Source: Pelobates cultripes
Taxonomy: Eukaryota > Chordata > Amphibia > Anura > Pelobatidae
DNA: 64,000 nt
Reading direction: 5' to 3'
Assembly: GCA_933207985.1 (NCBI GenBank)
Contig: OW240916.1
Coordinates: 318,496,535-318,560,534, forward strand
Below, one piece after another: positions 24,994 through 37,209 of this stretch. The notes under the pieces are model-generated. The model had not been told where the DNA came from. It searched no databases and worked only from the letters and a program-made list of their open reading frames with translations. Made by a program: the position numbers and the translations under genes. How positions within the stretch are numbered: position 1 is the stretch's first letter; the number at the start of each line of letters is the position of its first letter.

Positions 24994-25839
24994 GAATATC
25001 CATTTGTCCAGGCAGCATCCAACGATGAGCTGTCAGTCTGTATGTGGTTTTCCATTTACCTGGCTGTCTCGGGCGCTCGATGTCCTGTTGGTCCTATTAG
25101 GACTGCAATAATACGTTTAGACTTCAGAATTGGCAATATCAGTTTTGTGCTTTGAACATTATTCATTGAGCGTATCTAGTAGTGATTGTGGTATTATTGT
25201 GGTATTAGAATGGCGTTTTAAACATGAATATATTTCATGAGAGTGTGCTGAATTCTAACAGATGGCAATCTGTTATCACCATATTGAAATCCTACAGTAA
25301 CACTCTGAATATTCTGTTTATAACTAGTTCATTTATTATTTCCTCTTTTTGATAAAAATAGGAAGCGATTTACGTCATCACTGAAACTTCACTGTGTAAG
25401 ATGCCAAACGCCACAACTAAAGGCAAACTGCAACAAGAAAAACTGCTTAGAAAATGAATAACTGTATCTTGCTATAGTATTCTTTACTTCCCATTACAAT
25501 TACTGTACAGGCGACTAGCCTGTCCCTCAGTCTAGTATTGGACTATAATAATCAGTATCTAGAGAGATACATTATAAGCAGATACCACGGCAGATTTATC
25601 CCACATGCACCAGGATCGGATTAGAGAGACCTGCTAGTTCCTGGTGTAATGAAATCTCTTTTCAGTAGCAGCAAATCTTAGGGATATGAAGCAAACAGGG
25701 GGGCTGTCAGCAATGCGCTTCTTTCTGTATTCATATTTTTATTCAATAAGTGTCTCTATAAATAATATAATTTTACCAGCTTGTGCTTTTACTAACTCTT
25801 TAAAGAACGGGTTGTTTTAATTAAATTTTCTACTAATAA
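24994..25839. other. Non-coding DNA
   Basis: I see no gene or element. Confidence 0.4.
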
Positions 25840-25847
25840 CTGCTAGT

Positions 25848-28375
25848 CAGGGCCGGTGCAAGGATTTTTGACAGCCTAGGCAAAAAAATTTTGCCGCCCC
25901 CCCATATGTCCTGCCCACCATGTGACATCACAATGCCCTGCCCATATGCTTTGCCATATGGGCCAACGCCAGTCTTCACAAAGTGTCTTTTATCTGAAAA
26001 GACAGTGTGTTTACATTAAAAAGCCTACAGGCACAGGCCATAGACACCAGAACCACTACATTATGCTGCAGTGCTTCTGGTGACTATAGTATCCATTTAA
26101 TGTGAGGTAAATTAGAGATTAGTGCCACTAATAATATATTGGATTGCCTACTTACCACCAGATGAGGACAAGAGGCTGATGATGGGCTCTGTCTGGCTCC
26201 ACAGGTCTGGTGTAGAAGAGGCTCTCTGGAGACTGTTTTTAACAGTGCTCACAACAATTAACGAACAGGAAGCAGCTCCATTTTTTAGGGCCCCTTACAC
26301 AGCTCAAGGTCTGGGCCCCCAGGGCTTGACCGTGAGTATGCCTACAATGCCCACCCATAAATCCACCTACATGGCCCACCCATGAGATCTCTCACAGGAA
26401 GTGGAGTGTATGTGTGTAGGGGATGTTTTATGTGTTATTGTAGAGGATGCAATGTGTGTGTGTTCTTATAGAATGTAGTGTATAGGGATACCAATTTCTG
26501 TAAGGGATGTAGTGTGTTTATAGGGGATGCAGTGTGTGTTTGCGTGTAAGGAATGCATTGTATGTTTCTGGGTGTGTGTGTGTAAGGGGTGCAAGGTGTG
26601 TTTCTGTGTATTTAATTGAATGCAGTGTGTGTCTGTAAGGGGTGCATTGATTGTGTAAGAGATGCATTTCTTTTCTGTGTGTAAGAGAATGAGTGTTTGT
26701 GTGAACGTAAGGGATGCATTGTGTGTTTTGGGTGTGTCTGTGTGTGAGTAGGAATGCATTGTATGTTTCTGTGTGTGTGGGGGGCAGCTCTTTATTTTTA
26801 AAAAAAATTTCATAGTGCTCTCCCCTCCTGTCAATTATTGATTTCCCCTTCCCTCCTGTCCCTCCGTGTTCTCCCCTTCTGTCCCTTAGTGCTCTCCCTT
26901 GGCCCCTTGTAGTCCCTCCTTGGTGGTCTTCACTCCCCCCTCTCCCCTTAGTGGTCCTTCATCCCTCCCCTTAGTGGTCCTCCCTCTCCCAAACCCCTTA
27001 GTAGACATTCCCCTCCTCCCCCCACCCCCTTAGTGGTAATCTCCCCGCTCAGTGGTCATTATCCTCTTTCTCCCCCCCCCATTAGTGTGCCTTACCTACT
27101 TACCCCCCCTTTGGTTTTCCTTTCCCCCTTAGTGGTCCTCCCTCTCCCAAACCCCTTAGTGGACCTCCCCCTCCGTGGTCCTTACCTCCCCTCCCTCAGT
27201 GGTCCTTACTCCCCGGCCCCTCCTCCTGTGTTCCTTCACCCCCGTTCCCCAGTGGTCCCTCCCCACCTTCCTCCCCCAGTGGTTCTTATTCCCCCCTTCT
27301 CCCAGTGGTCCTTACTCCCCCCTTCTTCCCCAGTGGTCCTTACTCCCCCTCCACTCCCCAGTGGTCCTTACTCCCCTCCCCTGGTGGTCATACACACCCT
27401 CCCTGGTGGTCCATACTCCCCCCCTCCCCTGCTGTCCCCCACCACCACCCCTCCTCCTGAGTGGTCCTTACCACCCCTCCTGGTGGTCCTTACCACCCCC
27501 CCCAGTGGTCCCTTACTCCCCTCCCCCACACCACCCCCCCTGGTGGTCCCCACTCCCCCCTCCTTCTCCCCCTGCTGTCATTACCACCCTCCCCCTCCCC
27601 TGGTGGTCCTTACCACCCCCCCCCTCCCTCCCCTGGTAGGTCCTTACCACCCCTCCCTGTGGTCCTTACCACCCCTCACTGGTACCATACCTCCCCCGTG
27701 GTCGTCCTTACCTTACCCCCGGTGGTCCCTACCACCCCTCCTTCCCTCCTGAGTGGTCCCTAACTCCCCGTGGTCCATCCTTACCTACCCCCCCTGGTGG
27801 TCCTTATTACCCCCCTCCCTGGTGGTCCTTATTACCCCCCCTCCTGGTGGTCATGACCCCCACCTAGGTGAGTCCCCAATACCTCCCTCCTGGTGGTCCT
27901 TATTACCCCCTCTCCTCCTGGTGGTACCCACCTCCCCTCCTGGTGGTCCTTATTACCCCCACCCCTGGTGGTCCTTATAACCCACCCCTGGTGGTCTTAT
28001 TACCCCACCAGGTGGTCCTTGTGCCCCACCCCTGGTGGTCTTATTACCCCCTCTCCTCCCTGGTGGTCCTTACCCCCTCCCCTCCCCTTCCCTGGTGGTC
28101 CTTACCCCCTCCCCTCCCCTGGTGGTCCTTGCCCTCCCCCCCTGGTGGTCCTTGTCCTCCTCTTCCCTCCTGTCAATGTAGCGTGGCCGGGCGGCGCGGA
28201 ACATGGGACCACTCAAATCCGGCCGCCCTCCACAGCAGTGCTGCACCGCCTGACGCTTGTAAAAGCGCTCAGGCGGCGCAGCATGAGGAGCCGCCGGGCG
28301 CAGGGATCCGGCGCCCCCTGCTAAGGTGCGCCCTAGGCGGCTGCCTAGGTCGCCTTACAGGTGGCGTCGGCCCTG
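25848..28375. mobile_element. Non-autonomous hAT-type element (CAGGGCCG family) with internal minisatellite
   Basis: The left end is CAGGGCCGGTGCAAGGATTT; the right end on minus is CAGGGCCGACGCCACCTGTA. The 8-bp flanks are identical: CTGCTAGT at 25,840-25,847 and 28,376-28,383. Both ends carry CCTAGGC motifs (GACAGCCTAGGC, CTAGGCGGCTGCCTAGG). The interior holds a MITE half (about 25,990-26,100), a piece of the 21.9-kb family (26,270-26,830) and a long TGGTGGTCC minisatellite. No transposase was found. Confidence 0.9.
26840..28170. repeat. (CCCTGGTGGTCCTTACYACC)n minisatellite
   Basis: Very pyrimidine-rich units of roughly 20-35 bp are centred on TGGTGGTCCTTA or AGTGGTCCTTA. Proline/serine-rich open frames across it are compositional artefacts. 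Confidence 0.95.
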
Positions 28376-28586
28376 CTGCTAGTAGCACGTCAGCCTCTAA
28401 CGGAATGGCTGAGATTTGTCAGCCAATCCTGGCTCTCCTGTTGTTTTCTGTGGGATCATAGCATGATGGCGATCATCATTATTTATGTATTCGGAATAAT
28501 ACACTGACCTGTTTCTTGTTTTCAGTTATTGGCAACGATGTACAAATACCAAGCGATGCATTGAAAATGAAATGTATACAATAGAT

Positions 28587-28713
28587 CAGGGGTTCCCAAC
28601 TCAGTCGTCAAGTTCCCCCTAACACTCCAGGATTTAGGGATTATTAATATTAATATGAAACCCTAAATCCTGGACTGGTAGCGGGTACTTGAGGACTAGG
28701 TTGGGATCCCCTG
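28587..28713. mobile_element. Small hAT-type foldback MITE
   Basis: The left end CAGGGGTTCCCAACTCAGTC and the right end on minus CAGGGGATCCCAACCTAGTC form terminal inverted repeats. An inner palindrome, CCAGGATTTAGGG...CCCTAAATCCTGG, makes almost the whole 127 bp a hairpin. The flanks CAATAGAT and CTATACAC match at 5 of 8 bases, perhaps a decayed duplication. Confidence 0.8.
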
Positions 28714-29654
28714 CTATACACAAACAAAATCCATCCCAAAAATAGGTTTATTCGGGTCAAATTTTGTCCATATGACATTTTGTTTTAGACAAAATAAACA
28801 AACACACAAGTCACTATTCAGTAGGTATACCCCAAATCAATTATGCATGTGCCTAATTATGCCTTTTTTCCATTGGTGTATTGCTAAACAGCATGCAAAA
28901 AGCTGCAGATCTCTTCTCTGCAGTCTTTACAAGCCCTCCCGTTCTAACCCCGCCCAGACTTTCTGTAACTGTACAATCACAGACTTTCTCAATGCAGCTC
29001 AATAAGAAGTCTTTGCAAGGCAGGTGCTCTGGGCAATTGCTGCCTCTTGAGTTGGTTAAACAGTCCAGAAGTAACAGGACCGGTTGTCTGATTGAAATCT
29101 GAACTTTTTGTAAAATGTAAAAAAAGAGGACACTCTCTTCACACATAAAGCTCTTCACAAGCTACAGTACGTTAGGTGTTTAGAGTTCCTTTAATTCTTT
29201 AAACGTATCACAGTGATGTATTGATGTGCTTTATACAGCCGTGTAACCTTATCAACATTGTCACAAAACTGGTTAAATAATTTGGAGTTTAATGGCTAAA
29301 TGTTACAAAACAGAAGGTTCTATGTGAATATCCCTTTCAAATAACACAATGGGGAGTCCAGGTTTAAACTCCCGGCACGTGACTTGCAAATAAATATAAT
29401 AAAAAGAGTATTTATTTTACCACAATTCAAATACGTATAGTGGCTTCCTGTAGAATATAAGGTACAGCTATGAGCACCTGTCTCTGATTGCAATTTTATC
29501 AAACTGGAACGTATACAAAGAATGTGTAAAGAGAATTGAAGAATTGGAATATACACAGTGTCATGTTATACTGGCTGTTCTTTCCCTGGATAAATTCTAA
29601 ATATTGAATATTTGTGTGACTGTCTGCCTATAAAAGCATTAGGTAGACTTGGAG
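28714..29654. other. Non-coding DNA with a MITE-like right end
   Basis: About 28,800-29,195 ends in AGGTGTTTAGAGTTCCTTTAAT, a TTAA-type end. The rest shows nothing recognisable. Confidence 0.4.
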
Positions 29655-30640
29655 ATTGTATTTATTTATTTATAAAATATTTTACCAGGATGGATACATT
29701 GAGATTTCTCTTGTCTTCAAGTATGTCCTGGGTCCACAAAACATTGCATTGTTACAACAGGATACAATATTACAAAAATACAATATACAAACTATATACA
29801 TACACACATATAAATTTAATACATAACAGGTGATAAATATATTCAACCATGACAGGTGAATTCTGTGCTGAGGTATATTGCCATAGATCTCTTAAATTAA
29901 TCTAGATTGAATGAAAATCATTCATCAATGAATGTTTCCCTGAGGTTATTCCATAAAAGCGGCGCTCTGTAGGAAAAGGAGGATCGAGCCGCTTTCTTTT
30001 TGCATTGAGGTAGACTAAATAAAGTGCTGGTACTGGATCTGAGGTTATAGGAGGTGGGAACAGCTGGGGAGAGCGTTCTACTCAGGTAAGGCGGGAGCAT
30101 CCCAAAAAAGCTTTTAAACACAAGGCTGGAAAGATGAAGAGTGCGTCGGGATTCAAGCGACAGCCAGTTTAGCTCTTTTAACGTGTTACAGTGGTGGATA
30201 AAGTAATTACATTCTAGTACAAAGCAGCAGAATGAGATATACGATGTATTTCGTTTATGAAGGTGCACACACGACATCCCCATAATCAATGACCGGCACT
30301 AGCAATTGTTGAACTATCTGTTTCCTTACTGTAGGGCTAAGGCAGGATTTGTTTCTGTACAGGGCACCTAGTTTTGGGTAAAGTTTTGAAGAGATTTTTT
30401 CAATGTAAAGGCCAAAGGACTAGATACCTAGATATTTAAAAGAACAGACTGCTGTCAGTGTGCTTTTTGAATTTGTTCTGATACACAGTTGTTGATTTTG
30501 TAGTTTATGTAATTTATGTAATTTAGGTGCAGTTCCAAAGATCATTTTAACAGTTTTGTCGGTGTTTAGGAAGAGTTTGCTAACTGCTATCCACTTTTCT
30601 ACCTCTGTTGGAGCGGTGTTGTGAATTGGTGTTGGAGCAC
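29655..30640 (-). mobile_element. LINE 3' region, RT thumb and C-terminal part, degenerate
   Basis: On minus, the text translates to WIAVSKLFLNTDKTVKMIFG (about 30,540-30,605) and, further on, LNWLSLESRRTLHLSSLVFK with LPPYLS and APLLWNNL. These are typical of the C-terminal part of L2/Jockey-type RT proteins. The 3' end, on minus, reads CAATGTATCCATCCTGGTAA then AATATTTTATAAATAAATAA, a repeat-type tail. Internal stops and frameshifts show decay. Confidence 0.8.
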
Positions 30641-31576
30641 AGCCTCAAGCTGCAGTAGATTGGGCTTATTCCATTATTATAAGTTACAGTTGGTTGTAAA
30701 ACTTGTTAGAATTGTTATGCAGTAAAATCACTCATTTTAATTACATTTTACCTTATTGTGGAGTTTTACGAAATACAGATTCTTTAGGTAAATTTACATT
30801 CAGAATTAGTTTTGGCATGAATGTCCTCCAGTTGTTTACATGGCTTAATAAAATGCACCTCTTGAAATGATTGTTACACATTTAAGGAACTATTATCCTG
30901 AACCAGATAACATTACCCCTTTTGAAAGAAATCTAACTGCAATTATCTGAGGCTTCTCTACAGGTTCAACAAGTTCGTGAGAAAAACAAAAACTATTGTA
31001 AACTGGTCACTAAGCAACAAGCATATCCCTAATGAAAGATAAATAGTTTAAAGCATGTTTCGTGATCCGACCCACTGTCTGCTACTAGTCATTGGGCCTG
31101 ACGATGAACCATATATAAACACAATGTGACTAATGCTTAAACATCAGTTCTGACACAAAGATGAAAAAGTAATCACCATGGAAACCAGTGGCATGCATCT
31201 TTTGATTATTCACTTTTACTGTGCCCAGAATAGCTCTTAGGAATGCCACCTGATACATATTTTAATACGAAATCAAAATAAGATGACAGAGACTATGGAG
31301 AAGTTTACACTGGGAAAATGTAAACTTAATTCTCCGTGGAAGTTTTTTTTCTGTATAACTGGTTATTTACACCTACAGGGTCTGTTACTTTCCGCATCCT
31401 GTCTTTGTTAATTTTCGACCTGTCATCATGTTCCAAGCCACAGTTAAATTATTCTGTAGGAGGTGGGAACATCTGTCTATGGCGCTTTTCTCTAATTTGT
31501 GAGCGTCGATCTGGGCATCATGGGATTCGTAGTTGAAAAGAATCTGGGAAGTAAAGCTATGATATGTTTTAGTTTA
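30641..31576. other. Non-coding DNA
   Basis: I see no gene or complete repeat. Confidence 0.4.
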
Positions 31577-31660
31577 AACATAGAAACATAGAATGTGACG
31601 GGTGATAAGAACCAAACAGCCCAACTAGTCTGCCCAATAAAAACGCTAAATACCATAAAC
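31577..31660 (-). mobile_element. CR1-like LINE 3' terminal fragment
   Basis: AAACATAGAAACATAGAATG then TGACGGGTGATAAGAACC repeats the 3' terminus of the element at 16,440 (same ATGTTTCT-type tail on minus). Only about 80 bp are kept. Confidence 0.8.
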
Positions 31661-31989
31661 AATGTAGCTTATTGTACAGATTATGACGTAAGGACCCTTT
31701 TCCATGTTTTGACAAAGTTGGGGCTGTCCCATCATCAAAGCCATTCTGCTGCTAAGGTAATGAGGAACTGTATACTTACATTAGACGGACAAAACTGTCC
31801 TAATTTGTAAGGTACTGATAAGCTGTGAGCACTGATAGACCACACCATCACCACTACAATAAGCTGCAGTGCTAACATTTTTGTTCATACAAATTCTGCA
31901 TTTTCATCTTTTCTTAAGATGCTGTTTTTAATTAGCTCGTATTAAAAAGCAAACTACATCATAATCAAGTTCAGTCAAGGCAGAGCAAA

Positions 31990-32361
31990 CAATGCCAATA
32001 ATGGTGAGAAGTGTCGTGTCTCCTCTTCTCTATGCTAACTGCCAGGTGCAAAGGACCTTGAACCAATTGAATCAATGTATCTCTATGGAGAAAGTTCAGT
32101 GTTTCCATGCAAAGGGTGGAGACACTGAATGTCAGTCACACTGTGCAGCACTGCCCCAGGAAGCACCTCTAGTGGCTGTCTGAGTGACTGCACCTAGGCA
32201 GTAAGTCCTAGGCAGTAATGTAAACTCTGCCTTTTCTCTGGAAAGGCCGCGTTTACAGTGTTCAGCTTCCAGGGACAGAATGCAGAACCCAGGACCACTA
32301 CAGTAAGCTGTATACCATACATTAAGCTGTAGTGGTTCTGGTGACTATAGTGGGTCTTTAA
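31990..32361. mobile_element. TTAA MITE (ACTATAGTG family)
   Basis: It shares CTGTGCAGCACTGCCCCAGG, CACCTCTAGTGGCTGTCTGA and the end GTAGTGGTTCTGGTGACTAT...TTAA (32,358-32,361). The left border is approximate. A shorter end of the same kind, CTAATGCTATAGTGTCCCTT, lies at 32,749-32,768. Confidence 0.65.
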
Positions 32362-32969
32362 CCACATTGTGGGCACTTTGTGAACGTGTTTTCAAGTGCG
32401 TGGCATAATGCTGAAAATAACCCGTATTTCCATGTAGATACATTGTCATCATCAATAATAATAATGCGAATGAATATTACAAACTGTCACCTGTGGCAGG
32501 AAAATGCATGGTTTATTTTATTTAATCCTATTTTTATCATCTCTTCCAATATTCATCACCTATACAGGTTACACTGTATTGGTATTATCTTTACATGTTT
32601 ATACCGTATTAATATCATCTATACAGGTCATACTGCGTGTGGCATTATCTATACAGGTTATACTATATTAATATTATCTATACACGACCAGCCGCGCAAA
32701 GAGGGGGAGAGGTTAGCTATAACGCTAAGAATACACATTTGTACATCTAATGCTATAGTGTCCCTTTAACTCTCTCACATCACAGGTGTGAGTTCTCCTT
32801 TAAATGTATATGAATCATTTGGTTTGGTAATTCAGTCCGATTAAGCCAAAGATAGGTTATTATTGTTAACCAGTTAATTACTTGTTTTACGACGAAATGA
32901 TTACAGGTTAGCACTTTCAGGAAGGGTTGTATTAAGGATTGACTGTGTTATAGCGCCCAACATTTCAAA

Positions 32970-33845
32970 TAGATAAAGAGGGACACTCATTTTAGAGGTG
33001 TGAATGGGGGTGTAGCCAGGGGCGGACTGTTCTGAGCAATTTTAGGCGACATACTAATGACGATTTATACAACTAGAATGGAATTTAGAAGAAGAGCAAT
33101 GTATCTTATTTACACAGACTGATTTCTAAACACAATTATTGTAGTTTAAAAACACATTACTGGGAGTATTCTTGCTGTGGAGCTCTGTTATACATTCGGA
33201 CACATTACTGGGAGTATTATTGCTGTGGAGCTCTGTTATACACTCAGACACATTACTGGAAGTTTTATTGCTGTGGAGCTCTGTTATACACTCAGACACA
33301 TTACTGGGAGTATTATTGCTGTGGAGCTCTGTTATACACTCAGACACATTACTGGGAGTATTATTGCTGTGGAGCTCTGTTATACACTCAGACACATTAC
33401 TGGGAGTATTATTGCTGTGGAGCTCTGTTATACACTCAGACACATTACTGGGAGTATTATTGCTGTGGAGCTCTGTTATACACTCAGACACATTACTGGG
33501 AGTATTATTGCTGTGGAGCTCTGTTATACACTCAGACACATTACTGGGAGTATTATTGCTGTGGAGCTCTGTTATACACTCAGACACATTACTGGGAGTA
33601 TTATTGCTGTGGAGCTCTGTTATACACTCAGACACATTACTGGGAGTATTATTGCTGTGGAGCTCTGTGATACACTCAGACACATTACTAGGAGTATTAT
33701 TGATGTGGAGCTCTGTTACACTCAGACACACCAACAATATGGAACTCCTAGAAAAGAGGGACATTAGCATAGAAAAGAGGGACAGAGGGATTGGACCCAA
33801 AATTGGGACTGTCCAGCTAAATAGGACCACTTCGATGGTATGCAA
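32970..33845 (+). mobile_element. Dispersed element with 48-bp minisatellite, copy 3
   Basis: The left flank is GATAAAGAGGGACACTCATT to TTTAAAAACAC; the array has about 12 units (33,150-33,732); the right flank is CTCCTAGAAAAGAGGGACAT to GGGACTGTCCAGCTAAATAG. This is the most intact copy and shows the family layout: about 175 bp, then the array, then about 100 bp. The borders are approximate. Confidence 0.87.
33150..33732 (+). repeat. 48-bp minisatellite array, about 12 units
   Basis: It has the same unit as 2,628-3,432. The units are nearly identical in the centre and diverge at both edges, as expected for array homogenisation. Confidence 0.97.
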
Positions 33846-33864
33846 TACCCTATTCCCTCTAACA

Positions 33865-34965
33865 CAGTGGTTCCCAAACGTTTTAGGTTCAAGGCACCCT
33901 TAATATTTCTGTATTTTTCCAAGGCACCCCAAGTCAAAATTTCAAGGTTGTATATCTGTACAGTGCTGCAACATTTACTGGTGCTATAGTGTAATGTACA
34001 GTGTTGGTGTTTGAAGGGGTGCTTGTATATATTTTTTGTGTTTTAATACAGGGGTGTGTTTGTATGTAATATTTGTGTTTGATTGCAGGGGTGTGTCTGA
34101 ATGTTCACTTTTAAATGCAGATGTACATTTGTGTGAAATATTTGTGTTTGAGTGAAGGGGTGTGTTTGTGTATATATATATATATATTTTTTTTTTTTAA
34201 TGCAGGGGTGTGTGTTGTACTGGTGTTTGACTGCTTCGATGTATGCACATACATACATACACAGATATTCATGCACATAACTACACCAACACATTTACAC
34301 AAATTAATATAGACAGACACATACACACATGCACACACATAGATACACACCGACATATACAGAAACACACAAACATTGATACATGCCCACACCATAACAC
34401 AGATACACACACTGACATAAAAACACACACCCTGACACACAGATGCACATACAAAGATGTGTGCGCAGACGCAGATGCACACACTCATACATACACACAC
34501 ACTCATACACACACGCATACTCACTCACACACACACTCAAACTCATACACACATTCATACTCACACACACTCAAACTCATAGGTCCATGGTTGGACCTCA
34601 CATATGACACATACAAGTGATTTTTATCTCCAGCCACCCTCCTTTATCCTCCAGCTTACCTTATGTGCCAGGAGGGTGGCTTGGACTCCTGCTGCTGGTG
34701 GGAGTGAGGGGTCTGAAGCTCTTCGTACTCCTCTCCCCTCATGCTGCGTCTGTCTCCTCCCGTGCTGTCTCCATGCAGGATGCTGGGAGGAAGTGACAGG
34801 CTGTCACTTCCTCCCAGCTGGCCAACATCACAAGCGCCCAGTCGCAGCCTTAAAGGACCACGACGCTGGGCCCTGATCAGTAGTAATGTTTCCCCAGTGC
34901 TATAATCATAGCACCGGGGTAACATTCCGCGGCACCCCTGTGTGCACACAATTTGGGAACCGCTG
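33865..34965. mobile_element. Non-autonomous hAT-type element (CAGTGGTTCCCAAA family)
   Basis: The left end is CAGTGGTTCCCAAACGTTTT; the right end on minus is CAGCGGTTCCCAAATTGTGT. The 8-bp flanks are identical: CTCTAACA at 33,857-33,864 and 34,966-34,973. Both ends carry the shared subterminal word GGCACCCC. The interior holds GTGT/ACAC tandem DNA (about 34,000-34,580), and no transposase. Confidence 0.93.
34160..34580. repeat. TA, ACAC and CTCACACACA simple repeats
   Basis: A (TA)n/T-run at 34,163-34,199 is followed by ACACACAT/ACACTCATAC units to 34,580. Confidence 0.9.
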
Positions 34966-34973
34966 CTCTAACA

Positions 34974-36539
34974 GCTGCTATGTGTTGACTAGCATACACA
35001 TGCCTCGTTTCCCAGGTTTAATTATCACTAAGCCTCAAGTACCCCCGTCACATTTACAAAGGATATTGTAAACATTCTTTTGATATACCATAATTGCCAT
35101 CTTTCTGTTATTCTGTGCTTTGCAAGCTGAGCACATGAAGAGCTGCACTTAAACGAAGTCCAATAAATGTCCCGTTTGTGGAATGGTGATCCCTACGGAG
35201 ATTGTGTCGTCATATTATGTATTTATTTGAGAAAGGCGAAACAACACACAGAAGCACCAGACCGATGAAGGTCATGCATTTTAAATGTGTTTTGTACGCA
35301 AATAAAAAATCCTGTGCGTTAGTAAGTGTCACCACAGATGTAGGAAACACTCAACTGACGACGACCTTTGTCTGAATGGCACTGAGATGTGAGCACAGTA
35401 TTCGGAGATGAATGAAAGTCCCTTTCTATAGAAGAATTGCTCTATACTTGCAGTGCGGCAATTAAGAAATGCTCAATACTGTTTACGTCATTGAGTAAAG
35501 TAAATTTAATTTTGAGGATTACAACAAACTACTGAAGCAAAACGTTGAAATATTGACCCCCCTGACATGTGGGTGGAAACCCACCCTATATGATATATAG
35601 TTAACAATTGCAAACTTTCAATTAAAACACAAACATACTATGTTAATTCATAAAGTATAATTGCTAAAAAAGATTATATTCAAAAATTCCATAATTCTAA
35701 AAATAATCGCTACAGTGTATAATATTATTCTTTATCTTGAAGTATTCAAATTTTCTGGAGGACTATAGCATGCTTTGGTTGCAATATTCTCATTGAATTA
35801 TCAATGTTTTAACATTAATTAGTCCTTATTAACTCCTAATTAACTCACGAGTTTTAGCACTGGGACATGTAACATTAATCTTTTATATTAGTTATTAGTT
35901 AAACCTGGAATTGGGAACAATTGACCATGTGTAATGCCTTGTTAGTGCTCTAGAACATCCATTTTAGTGAACAGAAATATAAAACGTAATTCAAGTAAAA
36001 TGTTTGGAGAAACCAACGTAAATAAAGTGTACATTAGCTTCTCCACACTTATTAATTATGCATGACATATGCATAGTAACCTTTCCAGCATATGCGTAAC
36101 AAACCCAAAGAATCCCCCCACAAATACTCGGACTCCTTTATTTGGGAAAATGTTCACAGCTTTAATAACATATAAATAAAGTTAAAATAATTTAAGGTCA
36201 TTGTCACATATTAACATAATATATCCCCCACCAACTCCTTTAACAATACTACCCCAGACAATGACCCACGACACAATAAGTAAAACCACATTATAACATA
36301 TAATTAGCATATAAACATTACCATTGCCACCACGGATATGACATAACCATTGCCACCGAGGGCATTATTTTCAGCTTTTTTCCATGTAGGGGCATACCGA
36401 GATACACCCTACACACACCAGGTTCGAAGTTACTGACGAGCTCGAACCTACAAGTACTCTTCCAAACTTAACTGTTCTTAGTGAACCAAACTATTATACA
36501 TCAGGACAAACAACCTACACCCCAACTTCTCTATCCATC
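34974..36539. other. Non-coding AT-rich DNA, perhaps including the DIRS-like 3' untranslated part
   Basis: I see no gene. From about 36,090 the C-rich text (CCCCCCACAAATACTCGGAC) may be the downstream end of the minus-strand retrotransposon that follows; the termini were not identified. Confidence 0.4.
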
Positions 36540-36589
36540 CCCCGCCATAGCTTAGAGCTCGACACCTTGAGCTACTTGAGCGCCCCCAC

Positions 36590-36990
36590 CAAAAACAACG
36601 CTGTTTGCAAACCTTCCCGAAACCCTAACAACAAGAAATCTGTACCCACCTCTGACAGATGCACCCCATCTTGCCTGTAATAACCCGCCATCTGAGCTTC
36701 CAACTCCCTATGCCTTACAACCACCCTCCTAAGCGCCTAACATAAGTCACCATGATTTTATTCACCTTCCCCCTACTTTTCACCAATGCCTGGCAGTCCC
36801 TAGCATGGCGCCATTGCAATCGTGGTACCATCTCTGACCATATGACCACCATGTCAGGAACCAACTGCCTCAACCTATCCACCTCCTCCTTCATCTCGGT
36901 GAGCAAAGCCCTCTGTGACACCAGACCTAAGTAATTCCCCCCGGCATGCAACAAAACAATGTTAGGCACTTTACCCTCACTAATCCTCTT
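36590..36990 (-). pseudogene. SGNH-hydrolase-like domain of the DIRS/Ngaro-like element
   Basis: Minus frames read PNIVLLHAGGNYLGLVSQRA, then LVPDMVVIWSEMVPRLQWRH and, in a shifted frame, MAGYYRQDGVHLSEVGTDFL. The GGNYLG block (usually GGNDLG), SEM.PR and DGVHLS correspond to blocks of SGNH esterases that hold the conserved Asn and the Asp-His pair. Asp is replaced by Tyr in GGNYLG. Its role in the retrotransposon is unknown. The position after the recombinase argues for element origin, not a host gene. Confidence 0.78.
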
Positions 36991-37209
36991 GAATAGCTAT
37001 AAGCACACCCCTTGCTAACTAAAACCCCTAAAACCAAACCACTCAATCTGCACCATCGAGAATGGAAAGCCCAGCTGTATGCCTTGACGACGAACTGCAG
37101 CCCTCCGTTGTGCCCAGTACACATACAAGTGTCCCATCACCCACGCAATCCAACCTGCGGAAGAAAAACACGTTACCAACACAGAACAAATATAACCATT
37201 TCAACCAGA

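Noticed and set aside
27033..28461. Pro/Ser-rich open frames up to 239 codons
   Set aside because: They come from the CCCTGGTGGTCC minisatellite inside the hAT-type element and differ in every frame.
28587..28713. Exact 8-bp target duplication for the small hAT-type MITE
   Set aside because: CAATAGAT and CTATACAC agree at only 5 of 8 positions; reported as possible decay only.
34043..34620. Cys/Val- and His/Thr-rich frames
   Set aside because: Products of ACAC/GTGT simple repeats.
36715..36969. SGNH hydrolase as a host gene
   Set aside because: It follows RT, RNase H and recombinase remnants on the same strand and is broken; element origin is the simpler reading.
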